The notes below the pieces were generated by a model, which did not search any database, was not told where the DNA came from, and saw nothing but the letters and a program-made list of their open reading frames with translations. 64,000 nt of DNA, from contig CBDEUR010000003.1 in NCBI GenBank assembly GCA_965243345.1, forward strand, positions 1,054,001 through 1,118,000. The letters are read 5' to 3'. Positions 27,228 through 36,473 of this stretch are shown here, in pieces (position 1 is the first letter of the stretch; the number at the start of each line of letters is the position of its first letter). The stretch is from Bin52 sp965243345. Lineage in GTDB: Bacteria > Pseudomonadota > Alphaproteobacteria > Thalassobaculales > Thalassobaculaceae. Both the position numbers and the translations under genes were made by a program.

Positions 27228-28531
27228 TGCCGGATGACGCAGCGCCACTTCCCCCGTTCCTGGACCTGATCGACCAGGCGTCGTGCGCGGGCGACCGGCT
27301 TGCAGGCCTGCGCGCGAACGCGCGGATGCGCTACCTCGCCTCGGGCTGGCCGCACGCGCGAACGGAGTCGTGGAAGTACACCAGCCTGAACCCGCTGGCG
27401 GCGGGGCAGTTCGCGTCGACGGGTCATGGCGACACACCCGTACTCCCCGCGCGACCGGCCATCGACGGGCCGCGGCTGGTGCTGGTCAATGGCGTGGTGC
27501 GGCCGGACCTTTCCGACCTGGGTGACCTCGGACCGGGCGTTCGGGCAACGCGGCTCGCGAACGGGGCCGATCCCGATGTCGGCGCGCTCGCGACGATCAT
27601 CGAGGAGACCGACTCGACCGACGGTCTGCCGCTTGCCGCGCTCAGCACCGCCACCATGCTTGACGGGCTCGTGATCGACATCGCCGCCGGCACCGTGGTC
27701 GAGCGGCCGCTGCACGTGATCTCGGCGGCCTGCGGGGAGGGAGTCGCGCTCGCGCCGCGCATCGTCATCCGGGCCGGTGCCGACAGCGTGGCGAGCGTGT
27801 TGGAGACCCACACCGCCGACGGGTCTGGATTTGCGAACGCGGTCTGCCAGGTCACGCTCGGCCAGGGCGCAGTGCTCGGTCACTACCGGGTGCAGGACCA
27901 GCCCGATACCTCGTTCCACGTGGGGCTGACCGAGGTTCGGGCCGGTGGGCGCAGCCAGTATGACAATTTCGTGCTTTCGACCGGCAGCAGGCTGGCGCGA
28001 AACGAGATTCGCGGCCGGATCGAGGGCTCCGGGGCGGAGTACCGGGTCAACGGGGCCTACCTCGGGGCGGGAACGCAGCATCTGGACACCACGACCTTCA
28101 TTGATCACGCGGCACCCGGGAGCACCAGTCGCGAAGTCTACAAGGGTGTGCTGACCGATCGGGCGCGTGGCGTGTTCCAGGGCAAGATCCTGGTCCGTTC
28201 GGTCGCCCAGAAGACCGACGGCTACCAGATGAACCGGGCCATGCTGCTGTCAGGACGCGCCGAGGTCGATTCCAAGCCCGAGCTCGAGATCTATGCCGAC
28301 GACGTGCGGTGCAGTCACGGCGCCACCGTCGGAGAACTCGATCCCGAGCAGGTCTTCTATCTCCAGGCGCGCGGCATCGCGCGCGAAGCGGCCCGGCGTC
28401 TGCTGGTGGCGGCCTATATCGACGAGGTGCTCGACGAGATCCGCAGTGAACCGGTTCGCCAGGCGATGGGACAGGTGGCCCGGGACTGGCTCGGGCGGGT
28501 CATCGGAATGCCGGGGGAGGGGCGGTCATGA
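27227..28531 (+). CDS. sufD: Fe-S assembly protein SufD
   Basis: A 434-residue SufB/SufD-fold protein. WKYTSLNPL near residue 45 is the SufD N-terminal hallmark. C-terminal blocks are YLGAGTQHLDTTTFIDH, SREVYKGVLTDRARGVFQGK and DDVRCSHGATVGELD. It pairs with SufB on the scaffold and helps iron entry. ATG at 27227 shares its A with the sufC stop; a GTG one codon earlier is less likely. It overlaps sufS by 4 bp. Confidence 0.95.
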   Translation: MPDDAAPLPPFLDLIDQASCAGDRLAGLRANARMRYLASGWPHARTESWKYTSLNPLAAGQFASTGHGDTPVLPARPAIDGPRLVLVNGVVRPDLSDLGDLGPGVRATRLANGADPDVGALATIIEETDSTDGLPLAALSTATMLDGLVIDIAAGTVVERPLHVISAACGEGVALAPRIVIRAGADSVASVLETHTADGSGFANAVCQVTLGQGAVLGHYRVQDQPDTSFHVGLTEVRAGGRSQYDNFVLSTGSRLARNEIRGRIEGSGAEYRVNGAYLGAGTQHLDTTTFIDHAAPGSTSREVYKGVLTDRARGVFQGKILVRSVAQKTDGYQMNRAMLLSGRAEVDSKPELEIYADDVRCSHGATVGELDPEQVFYLQARGIAREAARRLLVAAYIDEVLDEIRSEPVRQAMGQVARDWLGRVIGMPGEGRS

Positions 28532-29754
28532 CCGCCCGGTTCGACGTGGACACGGCGCGCGGGGACTTTCCGATCCTGTCGAAGCCGGTCCGGGGCAGGC
28601 GTCTCGTCTACCTGGACAGTGCCGGGTCGGCGCAGAAGCCGCGCCAGGTCATCGATACCGTCAGGGACGTCTACGAAAACGACTACGCCAACGTGCACCG
28701 GGGTCTGCACTATCTCTCGGAACGGGCCTCGGCCCGTTACGAGGAGGCGCGCGAGACCGTGCGCGCGTTCATCAACGCGCCGGAACAGCACGAAGTGGTT
28801 TTCACCAGGGGGACAACGGAAGCGATCAACCTGGTGGCGTCGAGCTACGGCCGCAGCGTGCTGGGGCCTGGAGACGAGGTTCTGATCACCTGTGCCGAGC
28901 ATCACTCGAACATCGTGCCCTGGCACCTGGTGCGTGAACAGACCGGGTGTGTGGTCAAGGCCGTGCCGGTTCAGGACGACGGAACCTTCCGGCTCGAGGA
29001 CTTTGCACGCCTGATTACGGAAAGGACCCGCATCGTTTCCTGCTTCCATGTCTCGAACGTGCTCGGGACCGTCCTGCCGCTGCGCGACATCGCGCGGCTC
29101 GCCCACGCGCAGGGCGCGGTGGTGGTGGTGGATGGTGCCCAGGGCATCGTGCACCTGCCGGTCGACGTCCAGGAACTGGAGGTGGATTTCTACACGTTCT
29201 CCGGCCACAAGCTCTACGGCCCCTCCGGGATCGGGGTGCTGTGGGGCCGGACGGAACTGCTGGAAGCCATGCCACCGTGGCAGGGCGGTGGCGGGATGAT
29301 CGACACCGTCACCCTGGCCGCGACCACCTGGGCGGACCTGCCCGACAAGTTCGAGGCCGGGACCCCGCCGATTGCCCAGGCGATCGGTCTGGCCGCGGCG
29401 ATCGACTACCTCAGCGACATCGGGATCGACGCGATCGCGCGCCACGAGCAGGAGGTGCTGCTGTATGCGACCCAGCGGCTCGCCTCCGTGCCCGGCCTGT
29501 CGCTGATCGGTACCGCGGCCGGGAAGGCGAGCGTCGTTTCATTTGTCATGGACTGCGCGCATCCGCACGACGTCTCGACCATCATCGACCAGTACGGCGT
29601 CGCCGTGCGGGCCGGTCATCACTGCGCCCAGCCGCTGATGGACCGCTTCGACCTGCCGTCGACGGCGCGTGCAAGCCTTGCGCTCTACAACACCACCGAG
29701 GACATCGACATCCTCGTCGAGAGCCTCGAGAAAGTACGGGAGATCTTCCAATGA
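28528..29754 (+). CDS. sufS: cysteine desulfurase SufS
   Basis: A 408-residue type II cysteine desulfurase. The PLP lysine is Lys228 in SGHKLYGPSG, and the catalytic persulfide cysteine is Cys366 in RAGHHCAQPLM. It takes sulfur from cysteine and feeds the scaffold. SufS enzymes usually need SufE or SufU as an acceptor, but none is encoded in this operon. It overlaps both neighbours by 4 bp (ATGA). Confidence 0.95.
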   Translation: MTARFDVDTARGDFPILSKPVRGRRLVYLDSAGSAQKPRQVIDTVRDVYENDYANVHRGLHYLSERASARYEEARETVRAFINAPEQHEVVFTRGTTEAINLVASSYGRSVLGPGDEVLITCAEHHSNIVPWHLVREQTGCVVKAVPVQDDGTFRLEDFARLITERTRIVSCFHVSNVLGTVLPLRDIARLAHAQGAVVVVDGAQGIVHLPVDVQELEVDFYTFSGHKLYGPSGIGVLWGRTELLEAMPPWQGGGGMIDTVTLAATTWADLPDKFEAGTPPIAQAIGLAAAIDYLSDIGIDAIARHEQEVLLYATQRLASVPGLSLIGTAAGKASVVSFVMDCAHPHDVSTIIDQYGVAVRAGHHCAQPLMDRFDLPSTARASLALYNTTEDIDILVESLEKVREIFQ

Positions 29755-30164
29755 GTGCTTTCGGACCGGAGCTCAATCCGTACGGATCATTCATGATGGA
29801 TCCGGCCGTTCCCGAGGGAACAACGGCGCGCTCGGGCACCAAGCTTGCCGAAGGGGCGCCGCATGCAAGTGACGAGGCGATCGTCGATGCGCTGCGCACG
29901 GTTCACGATCCGGAAATCCCGGTGAACATCTACGACCTCGGACTTATCTACGAGACCGAGCGGCTGGATGACGGCGATGTCAAGATCCTGATGACCCTGA
30001 CGGCGCCTGCCTGTCCCGTGGCAGGCGAGATGCCGTATGATGTCGCGGCTGCGGTTTCGGACGTCGACGGGGTCGGGGAAGTGGCGGTCGAACTGACCTG
30101 GGAGCCGCCCTGGACGCCCGAGCGGATGAGTGACGAGGCGAAACTGATCCTGAACATGTACTGA
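29751..30164 (+). CDS. sufT: SUF-associated DUF59/MIP18 protein
   Basis: A 137-residue protein. After a variable N-terminal 40 residues comes the MIP18/DUF59 domain: VHDPEIPVNIYDLGLIYE and TLTAPACPVAGEMP with its conserved Cys. SufT-type proteins act in maturation or delivery of Fe-S clusters to target proteins. It starts within the end of sufS (ATGA), which makes the role in the same complex likely. Confidence 0.88.
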   Translation: MSAFGPELNPYGSFMMDPAVPEGTTARSGTKLAEGAPHASDEAIVDALRTVHDPEIPVNIYDLGLIYETERLDDGDVKILMTLTAPACPVAGEMPYDVAAAVSDVDGVGEVAVELTWEPPWTPERMSDEAKLILNMY

Positions 30165-30201
30165 GACCCTGGCGGGTCCGAAGGCGCAGGGAGAGGGAGC
30201 A

Positions 30202-30558
30202 ATGTTCCAGTTCGAGCCAGGCAAGGCGCCGATCACGCTCACCGATGCGGCCGCTGCCCGGGTGCGCACCCTGGTAGAGAAGAGCGGAGACGAGAAGGTG
30301 CTCGGGCTCCGGGTCGGCGTGAAGTCACGCGGCTGTTCCGGGATGAGCTATTTCGTCGAATACGCCACCGATCAGAAGAAGTTCGAGGACAAGGTCGAGG
30401 AAAAGGGAGTGACCCTGTTCATCGATCCCACCGCGGTCATGTTCATCCTCGGTTCCGAGATGGATTACCAGGAAGACAGGATGTTCTCCGGCTTCGTGTT
30501 CAACAATCCGAACGAGACCGGGCGCTGCGGCTGCGGCGAGAGCTTCTCGGTGGGCTGA
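30202..30558 (+). CDS. sufA: A-type Fe-S carrier SufA/ErpA-like
   Basis: A 118-residue A-type carrier. The three cluster ligands are Cys45 in RGCSGMSY, and Cys109 and Cys111 in GRCGCGES. It receives clusters from SufBCD and hands them to apoproteins. It ends the operon, 37 bp after sufT with GGGAGAGGGAGC as a strong ribosome-binding site. Confidence 0.93.
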   Translation: MFQFEPGKAPITLTDAAAARVRTLVEKSGDEKVLGLRVGVKSRGCSGMSYFVEYATDQKKFEDKVEEKGVTLFIDPTAVMFILGSEMDYQEDRMFSGFVFNNPNETGRCGCGESFSVG

Positions 30559-31043
30559 CAGCGGCTGACCCGCCGGCACCGTGTCAGCGCGCAAGGGTGC
30601 TCTCGTTCACGGGATCCGTCAAAAGCTCCGACCGGTGTCGGGCACGGGACGCCGGGCACTGTCGTCCTTCCGATGACGGGAGCCGGAGTTGTCCGGAACA
30701 TCGACGGTTCCTGGCCTCCGCCCGGGTATCCGCACCGGTCGGGAACACGTTGCCGTGCAGGCATGGAGGCCGCGGTCCGCTCGGTCCGTTCCGGCGCGCG
30801 GGGCAGACTGGCGTTCGGTTTCCCCCTATGGCACGTGCAGCCGGTACGGACACCGGCAACCGGTGAAGACGGCGCGCTCCAGATACCGCGGAGTCCTTCA
30901 GACCCATTCCTTGCTGCGGCACCGTTCTGCTGCCCTCCCGGACAGCGGGCCGGTTCGCGACTGTCGGTGCGCTGAAGCGCGCCAACGGATCTCGGCGATT
31001 GGCACCGGAAACCCGAGTCCGCTCGGAGCGGGGCTCCAGGCCG
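30559..31043. other. intergenic region between convergent sufA and glnS
   Basis: 485 bp where the suf operon and glnS converge. GCTGAC (30564-30569) and GTCAGC (30583-30588) could form a weak hairpin 6 bp after the sufA stop, but there is no T-tract. No coding frame looks real on either strand. Confidence 0.4.
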
Positions 31044-32726
31044 TCAGGACTTCGCGCGGTCTTTCGCCCAGCTGTCGCGCAGCGACACCGTCTGGTTGTA
31101 GACCGGCGCACCCGGAGCGCTGTCCGGATCGGCGCTGAAGTAGCCGAGGCGCTCGAACTGGACCGGGACCGGGCCGGGCGCCCCGGCGAGGACCGGCTCG
31201 AGCTTGCAGCCGCGCAGGATCTCGAGCGAGGCCGGATCGAGGTCGTCGACGAAATCGCCCGTTGCGCCGGGAGTGGTGGTGGTGGCGAGGGGACCGTAGA
31301 GCCTGACCTCCGCGTCCGTGGCGTGGGCTGCCGAGACCCAGTGGATGGTCCCCCGAACCTTGCGGCCGTCCGGGGAGGTTCCGCCGCGGGACGCCGGGTC
31401 GTGCCTGCACCTGAGTTCGGTCACGTTTCCCGACGCGTCGCGCACCACCCCGGTACAGGTGACCAGGTAGCCGTAGCGCAGCCGGACCTCGCGCCCGGGC
31501 GCGAGGCGGTGAAACCGCCGCGGCGGATCCTCCATGAAGTCGTCCCGCTCGATCCATACTTCCCTCGAGAACGGGATCTGCCGGATACCGGCATCGGGGT
31601 CGGCCGGGTGGTTGGCGGCTTCGAGCCAGTCGGTCTGTCCCTCCTCGAAGCTCTCGATCACCACCTTGAGCGGCCTGAGCACCGCCATCCGCCTTTCGGC
31701 CGAACGGTTCAGCGTATCCCTGAGCACGTGTTCGAACATGGCGATTTCTACCACGCCCTCGTTGCGCGAGACCGCAAGCCGGGAGACGAACTCGCGGAGT
31801 GCTGCGGGCGGCACGCCCCGGCGGCGCAGGCCGGAGAGCGTGGCAAGCCGCGGATCGTCCCAGCCGCTGACATGTCCGTCCTCGACCAGCCGGGTGAGGC
31901 GGCGCTTGGACAGGATGGTGTGGGAAAGCGCGAGCTTCGCGAACTCGTACTGCCGCGGTCTCGACGGAACCGGAAGGTGTTCGAGCAGCCAGTCATAGAG
32001 CGGACGATGGTCGGCGAATTCCAGCGTACACAGCGAATGGGTCACGCCCTCGATCGCATCCGACTGGCCGTGGGCGAAGTCGTAGGTCGGATAGATGCAC
32101 CAGCGCCGCCCGGTTCGCGGGTGTTCGGCGTGAAGAATGCGATAGAGAACCGGGTCGCGCAGGTTGATGTTGCCCGACGCCATGTCGATGCGGGCGCGAA
32201 GGACCCGGGCACCGTCGGGAAAGTCGCCGTCGCGCATGCGGCGGAACAGCGCGAGACTCTCGTCGCCGGGCCGGTCCCGCCACGGGCTGTCGCGACCCGG
32301 CTCGGTCAGCGTGCCGCGCCAGGCGCGGATGTCCTCGGCCGAGAGATCGTCGACATAGGCGTGACCAGCCACGATCAGATGCTCGGCCCACGCGTAGAGC
32401 TGCTCGAAGTAGTCCGATGCGTAGCGCGCTTCGCCCGACCACGAGAACCCCAGCCACGCCACGTCGCGCTGGATGGCATCGATGTAGGCTTGGTCCTCGC
32501 GGAGCGGATTGGTGTCGTCGAACCGCAGGTTGCACCGTCCCGAGAACTCGGCCGCCATCCCGAAGTTCAGGCAGATCGACAGCGCGTGGCCGATGTGAAG
32601 GTGACCGTTCGGTTCCGGCGGAAACCGGGTGACCACCTCTTCGGTGCGACCGATCTCGACATCGGAGCGAATCTGCTCGCGGATCGCGTGTGACGGCGTG
32701 GCGCCTGCCGGGTCCTGTGCGGTCAT
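31044..32726 (-). CDS. glnS: glutaminyl-tRNA synthetase
   Basis: A 560-residue class I synthetase. PPEPNGHLHIGHA holds the HIGH signature (44-47), followed by ICLNFGMAAEF, which is GlnRS rather than GluRS type. ILSKRRL is the KMSKR-like loop, and the anticodon-binding beta-barrels fill the C-terminal half. It charges tRNA-Gln directly. Many alphaproteobacteria lack this gene and use GluRS plus GatCAB, so its presence is a useful taxonomic hint. ATG at 32726 was chosen because conserved sequence follows closely. Confidence 0.93.
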   Translation of the reverse strand: MTAQDPAGATPSHAIREQIRSDVEIGRTEEVVTRFPPEPNGHLHIGHALSICLNFGMAAEFSGRCNLRFDDTNPLREDQAYIDAIQRDVAWLGFSWSGEARYASDYFEQLYAWAEHLIVAGHAYVDDLSAEDIRAWRGTLTEPGRDSPWRDRPGDESLALFRRMRDGDFPDGARVLRARIDMASGNINLRDPVLYRILHAEHPRTGRRWCIYPTYDFAHGQSDAIEGVTHSLCTLEFADHRPLYDWLLEHLPVPSRPRQYEFAKLALSHTILSKRRLTRLVEDGHVSGWDDPRLATLSGLRRRGVPPAALREFVSRLAVSRNEGVVEIAMFEHVLRDTLNRSAERRMAVLRPLKVVIESFEEGQTDWLEAANHPADPDAGIRQIPFSREVWIERDDFMEDPPRRFHRLAPGREVRLRYGYLVTCTGVVRDASGNVTELRCRHDPASRGGTSPDGRKVRGTIHWVSAAHATDAEVRLYGPLATTTTPGATGDFVDDLDPASLEILRGCKLEPVLAGAPGPVPVQFERLGYFSADPDSAPGAPVYNQTVSLRDSWAKDRAKS

Positions 32727-32865
32727 GCCTGTGCCGGTTCCTGCTCTCGGGGACGATCGGCGCCTGTTTGCCAGAATCCACCGACCAGTGAAAGGCGGGA
32801 GGTGCCGCCGGCCGGTTTTGTCTGGTATCAACACGGCCGGCATATTGATCTCAGGCGGCAAGCCC

Positions 32866-33759
32866 ATGACCATTTGGCATCCGGTGCACACCGGAGTTGT
32901 TCACCCGTGGCTGTGCGACCAGTTCGGCCACCTGAATGTCCGGCACTACGCGAACATGTTCAACGAGGGCATGTTCCTCATCTGGCACCAGTCCGGTCTC
33001 GGCCAGTCGGTGATCATGCCGCACGGCGGTCACGGGGTGGCCGGAATCACGCGAACCAACTTTCTTCGCGAATGCCCGCTCGGAACCCTGGTGCGGATCG
33101 AGGGCGCCCTGGTCGCCTCGAGCCGCAGGACCATCACCTTTGCGCAGCGGATGCTGAATGCGGACACCGGCGAAGTGCATGCCACTCAGGATTCGCTCGA
33201 AGTGTTCTTCAACCCGGACTCGCGTTCCGCCATTGCGATTCCCGACGCGCTGCGCCCGATCATCGAGGCGCAGCTGGCCGGTCCGGACCCGGTGCCGGAA
33301 CTCGAGGAGGTTCCGCGCGAGGCGCCCGGGGTGGCGCGCTGGCATCCGCTTTCGAGCGGCGTGTGCTTTCCCTGGCACTGCGACCAGTGGGGCCACATGA
33401 ACGTGCGCTGGTATGCTCATCTGTTCGATGACGCGATCTTCCACATCTGGTCGCGGGTCGGGACCGGATGGGGGCGCATGGAAGAGCTGGGCGTGCACAC
33501 CGTGACCGGCAGTACGGTCACGCATTTCCGCAAGGAGGTGACGTCGGCCGACCTGTACCGGGTCGACGGTGGCGTCGCCCGGGTCGGAAACCGCAGCGTG
33601 ACGTTCCGTCAGCGCATGTCGCACGTCGAGACCGGCGACGTGCTCGCGTTCCAGGATGCCGTCGAGGTCTTCTTCGATCCGAAGACCCGGCGATCCGTCC
33701 CGATCCCCGGGGAGGTCCGGTCCCTGCTGGAAGCCGAACGCGCCGGCGGAACCGGTTGA
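32866..33759 (+). CDS. double-hotdog acyl-CoA thioesterase
   Basis: A 297-residue protein made of two hotdog (4HBT-like) domains in tandem. Each carries the same active-site pattern: DQFGHLNVRHY (18-28) and DQWGHMNVRWY (173-183), each with Asp, His, Asn and Tyr in place. Later blocks also repeat: TITFAQRMLN against SVTFRQRMSH, and DSLEVFFNPDSR against DAVEVFFDPKTR. It most likely hydrolyses an acyl-CoA. It leads a plus-strand operon with a transporter, an amidase, an amidohydrolase and an enoyl-CoA hydratase. Confidence 0.83.
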   Translation: MTIWHPVHTGVVHPWLCDQFGHLNVRHYANMFNEGMFLIWHQSGLGQSVIMPHGGHGVAGITRTNFLRECPLGTLVRIEGALVASSRRTITFAQRMLNADTGEVHATQDSLEVFFNPDSRSAIAIPDALRPIIEAQLAGPDPVPELEEVPREAPGVARWHPLSSGVCFPWHCDQWGHMNVRWYAHLFDDAIFHIWSRVGTGWGRMEELGVHTVTGSTVTHFRKEVTSADLYRVDGGVARVGNRSVTFRQRMSHVETGDVLAFQDAVEVFFDPKTRRSVPIPGEVRSLLEAERAGGTG

Positions 33760-33805
33760 TGGCAGGCGGTCCCAGGGCCGGCACGGTACCGGGGCCGCCA
33801 GGCCC

Positions 33806-35083
33806 GTGATCCGGTACCGGGAGCGCATCGCGGCCGCGATAGCCGCGCGTGTCTTCTACGGGTGGGCGATCGTTCTGGTTGCCGGCGTTGCCATCATGGC
33901 GAGCGGACCGGGGCAGTCGCACACCTTCAGCGTCTTCATTGACCCGATATCCCGCGATCTCGGCATCGGAGCGACGGCCCTGTCCGGCGCCTACGGATTC
34001 GCGACCCTGGTCGCGGCGTTCGGTCTGCCGCTGATGGGCCGGCTGGTTGACCGGCACGGTCCGTCCAGGATGATGCTGATCGTCGTCGTGCTGCTCGGTG
34101 CTGCCTGCATTGCCTTCGGGCTGGTACCCGGAATGGTGTGGCTGGCGTTTGCCTTCGGTGCGCTGCGGTTCCTGGGCCAGGGATCGCTGATGCTGACCTC
34201 GGCCAACGTCGTTTCGCAGTGGTTCAGCCGCAAGCGCGGCCTCGCGATGAGCATGATGATGCTGGGGTTCTCCGCCTCCATGGCGGTGCACCCTCCCGCA
34301 AGCCAGTGGCTGATCGAGCAGGTCGGGTGGCGCGAGACGTGGTTCTGGCTCGGGCTGTCGACGTGGATCGTCATGGTCCCGCTGATCCTGCTGCTGCTGC
34401 ATGACGTGCCCGAACGCCTGGGACTGAGCCCGGACGGCGGCGCGCGGGAAACCGCGCCGGCACCCGGAGCAGGCCGGGTATCACCGGCATGGGGTCTGAC
34501 GCTCGCCGAGGCGCTGCGGACCCGGACCTTCTACATCGTTGCCGCCGGGCTCTTCACGATGTCGATGCTGGTCACGTCGCTGCATTTCTTCCAGGTTGCG
34601 ATCTTCACCCATCACGGGCTGTCGGCGACCACGGCGGCGTGGATCTTCCCGCTCTCCGCGGTGACCGCGGTTGTGGTGCAGCCGTTCTTCGGCCGAAGTC
34701 TCGACCGGTTTGCGACACCGCGGATGTTCGGGGCATCCTTGCTGGTGCTGTGCGCGTCGCTCGTGTCCATCACCCTGGTCCGCGATCCGCTGACGGCGGT
34801 GATCTACGGCGTGATCTTCGGTGTGAACAATGCTGCCAGCATCACCCTGTTCGGGTACCTGTGGCCGCGCTACTTCGGGCGCAGGTACCTGGGATCGATC
34901 CAGGGCACCGGCCAGATGATCGGGGTGGTGGGTGCGTCGCTCGGACCGCTGCCGCTGGGGATCGCGGTGGATCTGACGGGAGACTATTCCGTCATGCTGT
35001 GGTCACTGGCGGTGATCCCGCTGCTGGTGGCGGTGCTCACGCAGTTCCTGAAGGAGACCGGACCGGCCGAACCAGGTCATTGA
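33806..35083 (+). CDS. MFS transporter (oxalate/formate or monocarboxylate type)
   Basis: About 425 residues with twelve predicted helices. GRLVDRHGPSRMM is the MFS loop 2-3 motif, and SRKRGLAMSMMMLGFSAS resembles the monocarboxylate/OFA-like group. The start is GTG at 33806, since the frame upstream is antisense-like and overlaps the thioesterase. It is 46 bp after the thioesterase and 19 bp before the amidase, so it probably imports the substrate of this operon, perhaps an organic acid or amide. Confidence 0.83.
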   Translation: MIRYRERIAAAIAARVFYGWAIVLVAGVAIMASGPGQSHTFSVFIDPISRDLGIGATALSGAYGFATLVAAFGLPLMGRLVDRHGPSRMMLIVVVLLGAACIAFGLVPGMVWLAFAFGALRFLGQGSLMLTSANVVSQWFSRKRGLAMSMMMLGFSASMAVHPPASQWLIEQVGWRETWFWLGLSTWIVMVPLILLLLHDVPERLGLSPDGGARETAPAPGAGRVSPAWGLTLAEALRTRTFYIVAAGLFTMSMLVTSLHFFQVAIFTHHGLSATTAAWIFPLSAVTAVVVQPFFGRSLDRFATPRMFGASLLVLCASLVSITLVRDPLTAVIYGVIFGVNNAASITLFGYLWPRYFGRRYLGSIQGTGQMIGVVGASLGPLPLGIAVDLTGDYSVMLWSLAVIPLLVAVLTQFLKETGPAEPGH

Positions 35084-35102
35084 ACCGGAGAGGGGAGTGA
35101 TG

Positions 35103-36452
35103 ATGGAAACGACTGCGAGCCGCGACGCGGTCAGGGCCTGTCTCGACGCGATCGAGCGCGACGACGGCCGGATCTGTTCACTGATCACCGTCTGCGGTGA
35201 CGAGGCAATGCGCCAGGCCGAGGCCGCCGACCGGGCGGCTTCGAACGGGCGGTGGCTCGGTCTCCTGCACGGCATGCCGGTGGCGATCAAGGACAACATC
35301 GAGACCGCCGGCGTGAGAACCACCAGCGGATCGGCGTTCCATGCCGACCATGTTCCCAACGCGAACGCGCCTGTCGTCGACCGGCTGCTCCGGGCCGGCG
35401 CCGTCATGGTCGGCAAGGCGACCCTGCACGAATTCGCGTTCGGCATCCGCTCGGACAACACCGTCTCGCCTCAGTGCCGCAATCCCTGGAACCCGGAGCG
35501 GGTTCCGGGGGGATCGAGCGGGGGCTCGGGAGCCGCGGTGGCAGCCGGGTTCTGCGTCGGCGCACTGGGTTCCGATACCGGCGGATCGGTACGGCTGCCC
35601 GCCGCGATCAACGGAGTGACCGGCCTGCGCCCGACCCATGGCCGGGTTCCGAACACGGGCTCCACACCGGTCAGTCCGAGTTTCGACACCATCGGACCGA
35701 TGGCGCGGTCGGTTGCCGACACGGCGCGGATGTTCGCGGTCATGGCGGGGCATGATCCCGGGGATGCGTGGAGCGAGGCGCGATCGCTCGAGAATTTCCT
35801 GCCCAGCATCGCGGACGGGATCGACGGCATTCGGATCGGTGTACCGCGCAACTTCTACCTCGACGACCTGCATCCCGATGTTGCCCGTGCCATCGAGGCG
35901 GCTCTCGGCGAACTGGAAGGCCTGGGAGCGAGGCTGGTCGAGGTCACGGTGCCCGGTGCGGCCGAGACCCAGAAGTGGGCGACGGTCATGATCTTCGCCG
36001 ATGCCTGCGCGTTCCACGCCAAGCGGCTCGAGACCAGCCCGGAGATGTTCTCGCGCGAGGTCTACAACCGGATGACGACCGGTCTGTCCATGTCGGCGGT
36101 CGACTACGCGAACGCGATGCGGGGCCGGGAAGGCTGGTTGCGCACGCTGCGCACGCTCTTCGAGGAGGTCGACGTGCTGGCGTCACCGGCCATGCCCGGG
36201 CTGGTGCCGCCGATCGAGGACGATCGTTCCCTGCTCGACGCCACGCGGGACGCTACCCGCAATACCTATGCCGGGGCACTCGGCCGGATCCCGGGGCTGT
36301 CCATTCCCTGCGGGTTCACCGGTGACGGTCTTCCCGTCGGGCTGCAGCTCGAGGCTGCATGGTGGCAGGAGCCGTTGCTGTTTCGCGTCGGACACGCGTA
36401 CCAGGGACGGACCGGGTGGCACCGGATGCACCCGCCGGGCGCGGACGCCTGA
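35103..36452 (+). CDS. amidase (amidase signature family)
   Basis: A 449-residue amidase signature enzyme with the Ser-cisSer-Lys triad: Lys63 in AIKDN, Ser138 in GGSSGGSGAA, and nucleophile Ser162 in GSDTGGSVR. It hydrolyses an amide to acid and ammonia. Three in-frame starts (GTG 35097, ATG 35100, ATG 35103) follow GGAGAGGGGA; the last has the best spacing. It lies between an importer and an amidohydrolase, which suggests breakdown of an imported amide. It is not GatA, as no gatB or gatC is adjacent. Confidence 0.88.
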   Translation: METTASRDAVRACLDAIERDDGRICSLITVCGDEAMRQAEAADRAASNGRWLGLLHGMPVAIKDNIETAGVRTTSGSAFHADHVPNANAPVVDRLLRAGAVMVGKATLHEFAFGIRSDNTVSPQCRNPWNPERVPGGSSGGSGAAVAAGFCVGALGSDTGGSVRLPAAINGVTGLRPTHGRVPNTGSTPVSPSFDTIGPMARSVADTARMFAVMAGHDPGDAWSEARSLENFLPSIADGIDGIRIGVPRNFYLDDLHPDVARAIEAALGELEGLGARLVEVTVPGAAETQKWATVMIFADACAFHAKRLETSPEMFSREVYNRMTTGLSMSAVDYANAMRGREGWLRTLRTLFEEVDVLASPAMPGLVPPIEDDRSLLDATRDATRNTYAGALGRIPGLSIPCGFTGDGLPVGLQLEAAWWQEPLLFRVGHAYQGRTGWHRMHPPGADA

Positions 36453-36473
36453 ACAGCGATGGAGGGACCGGCA

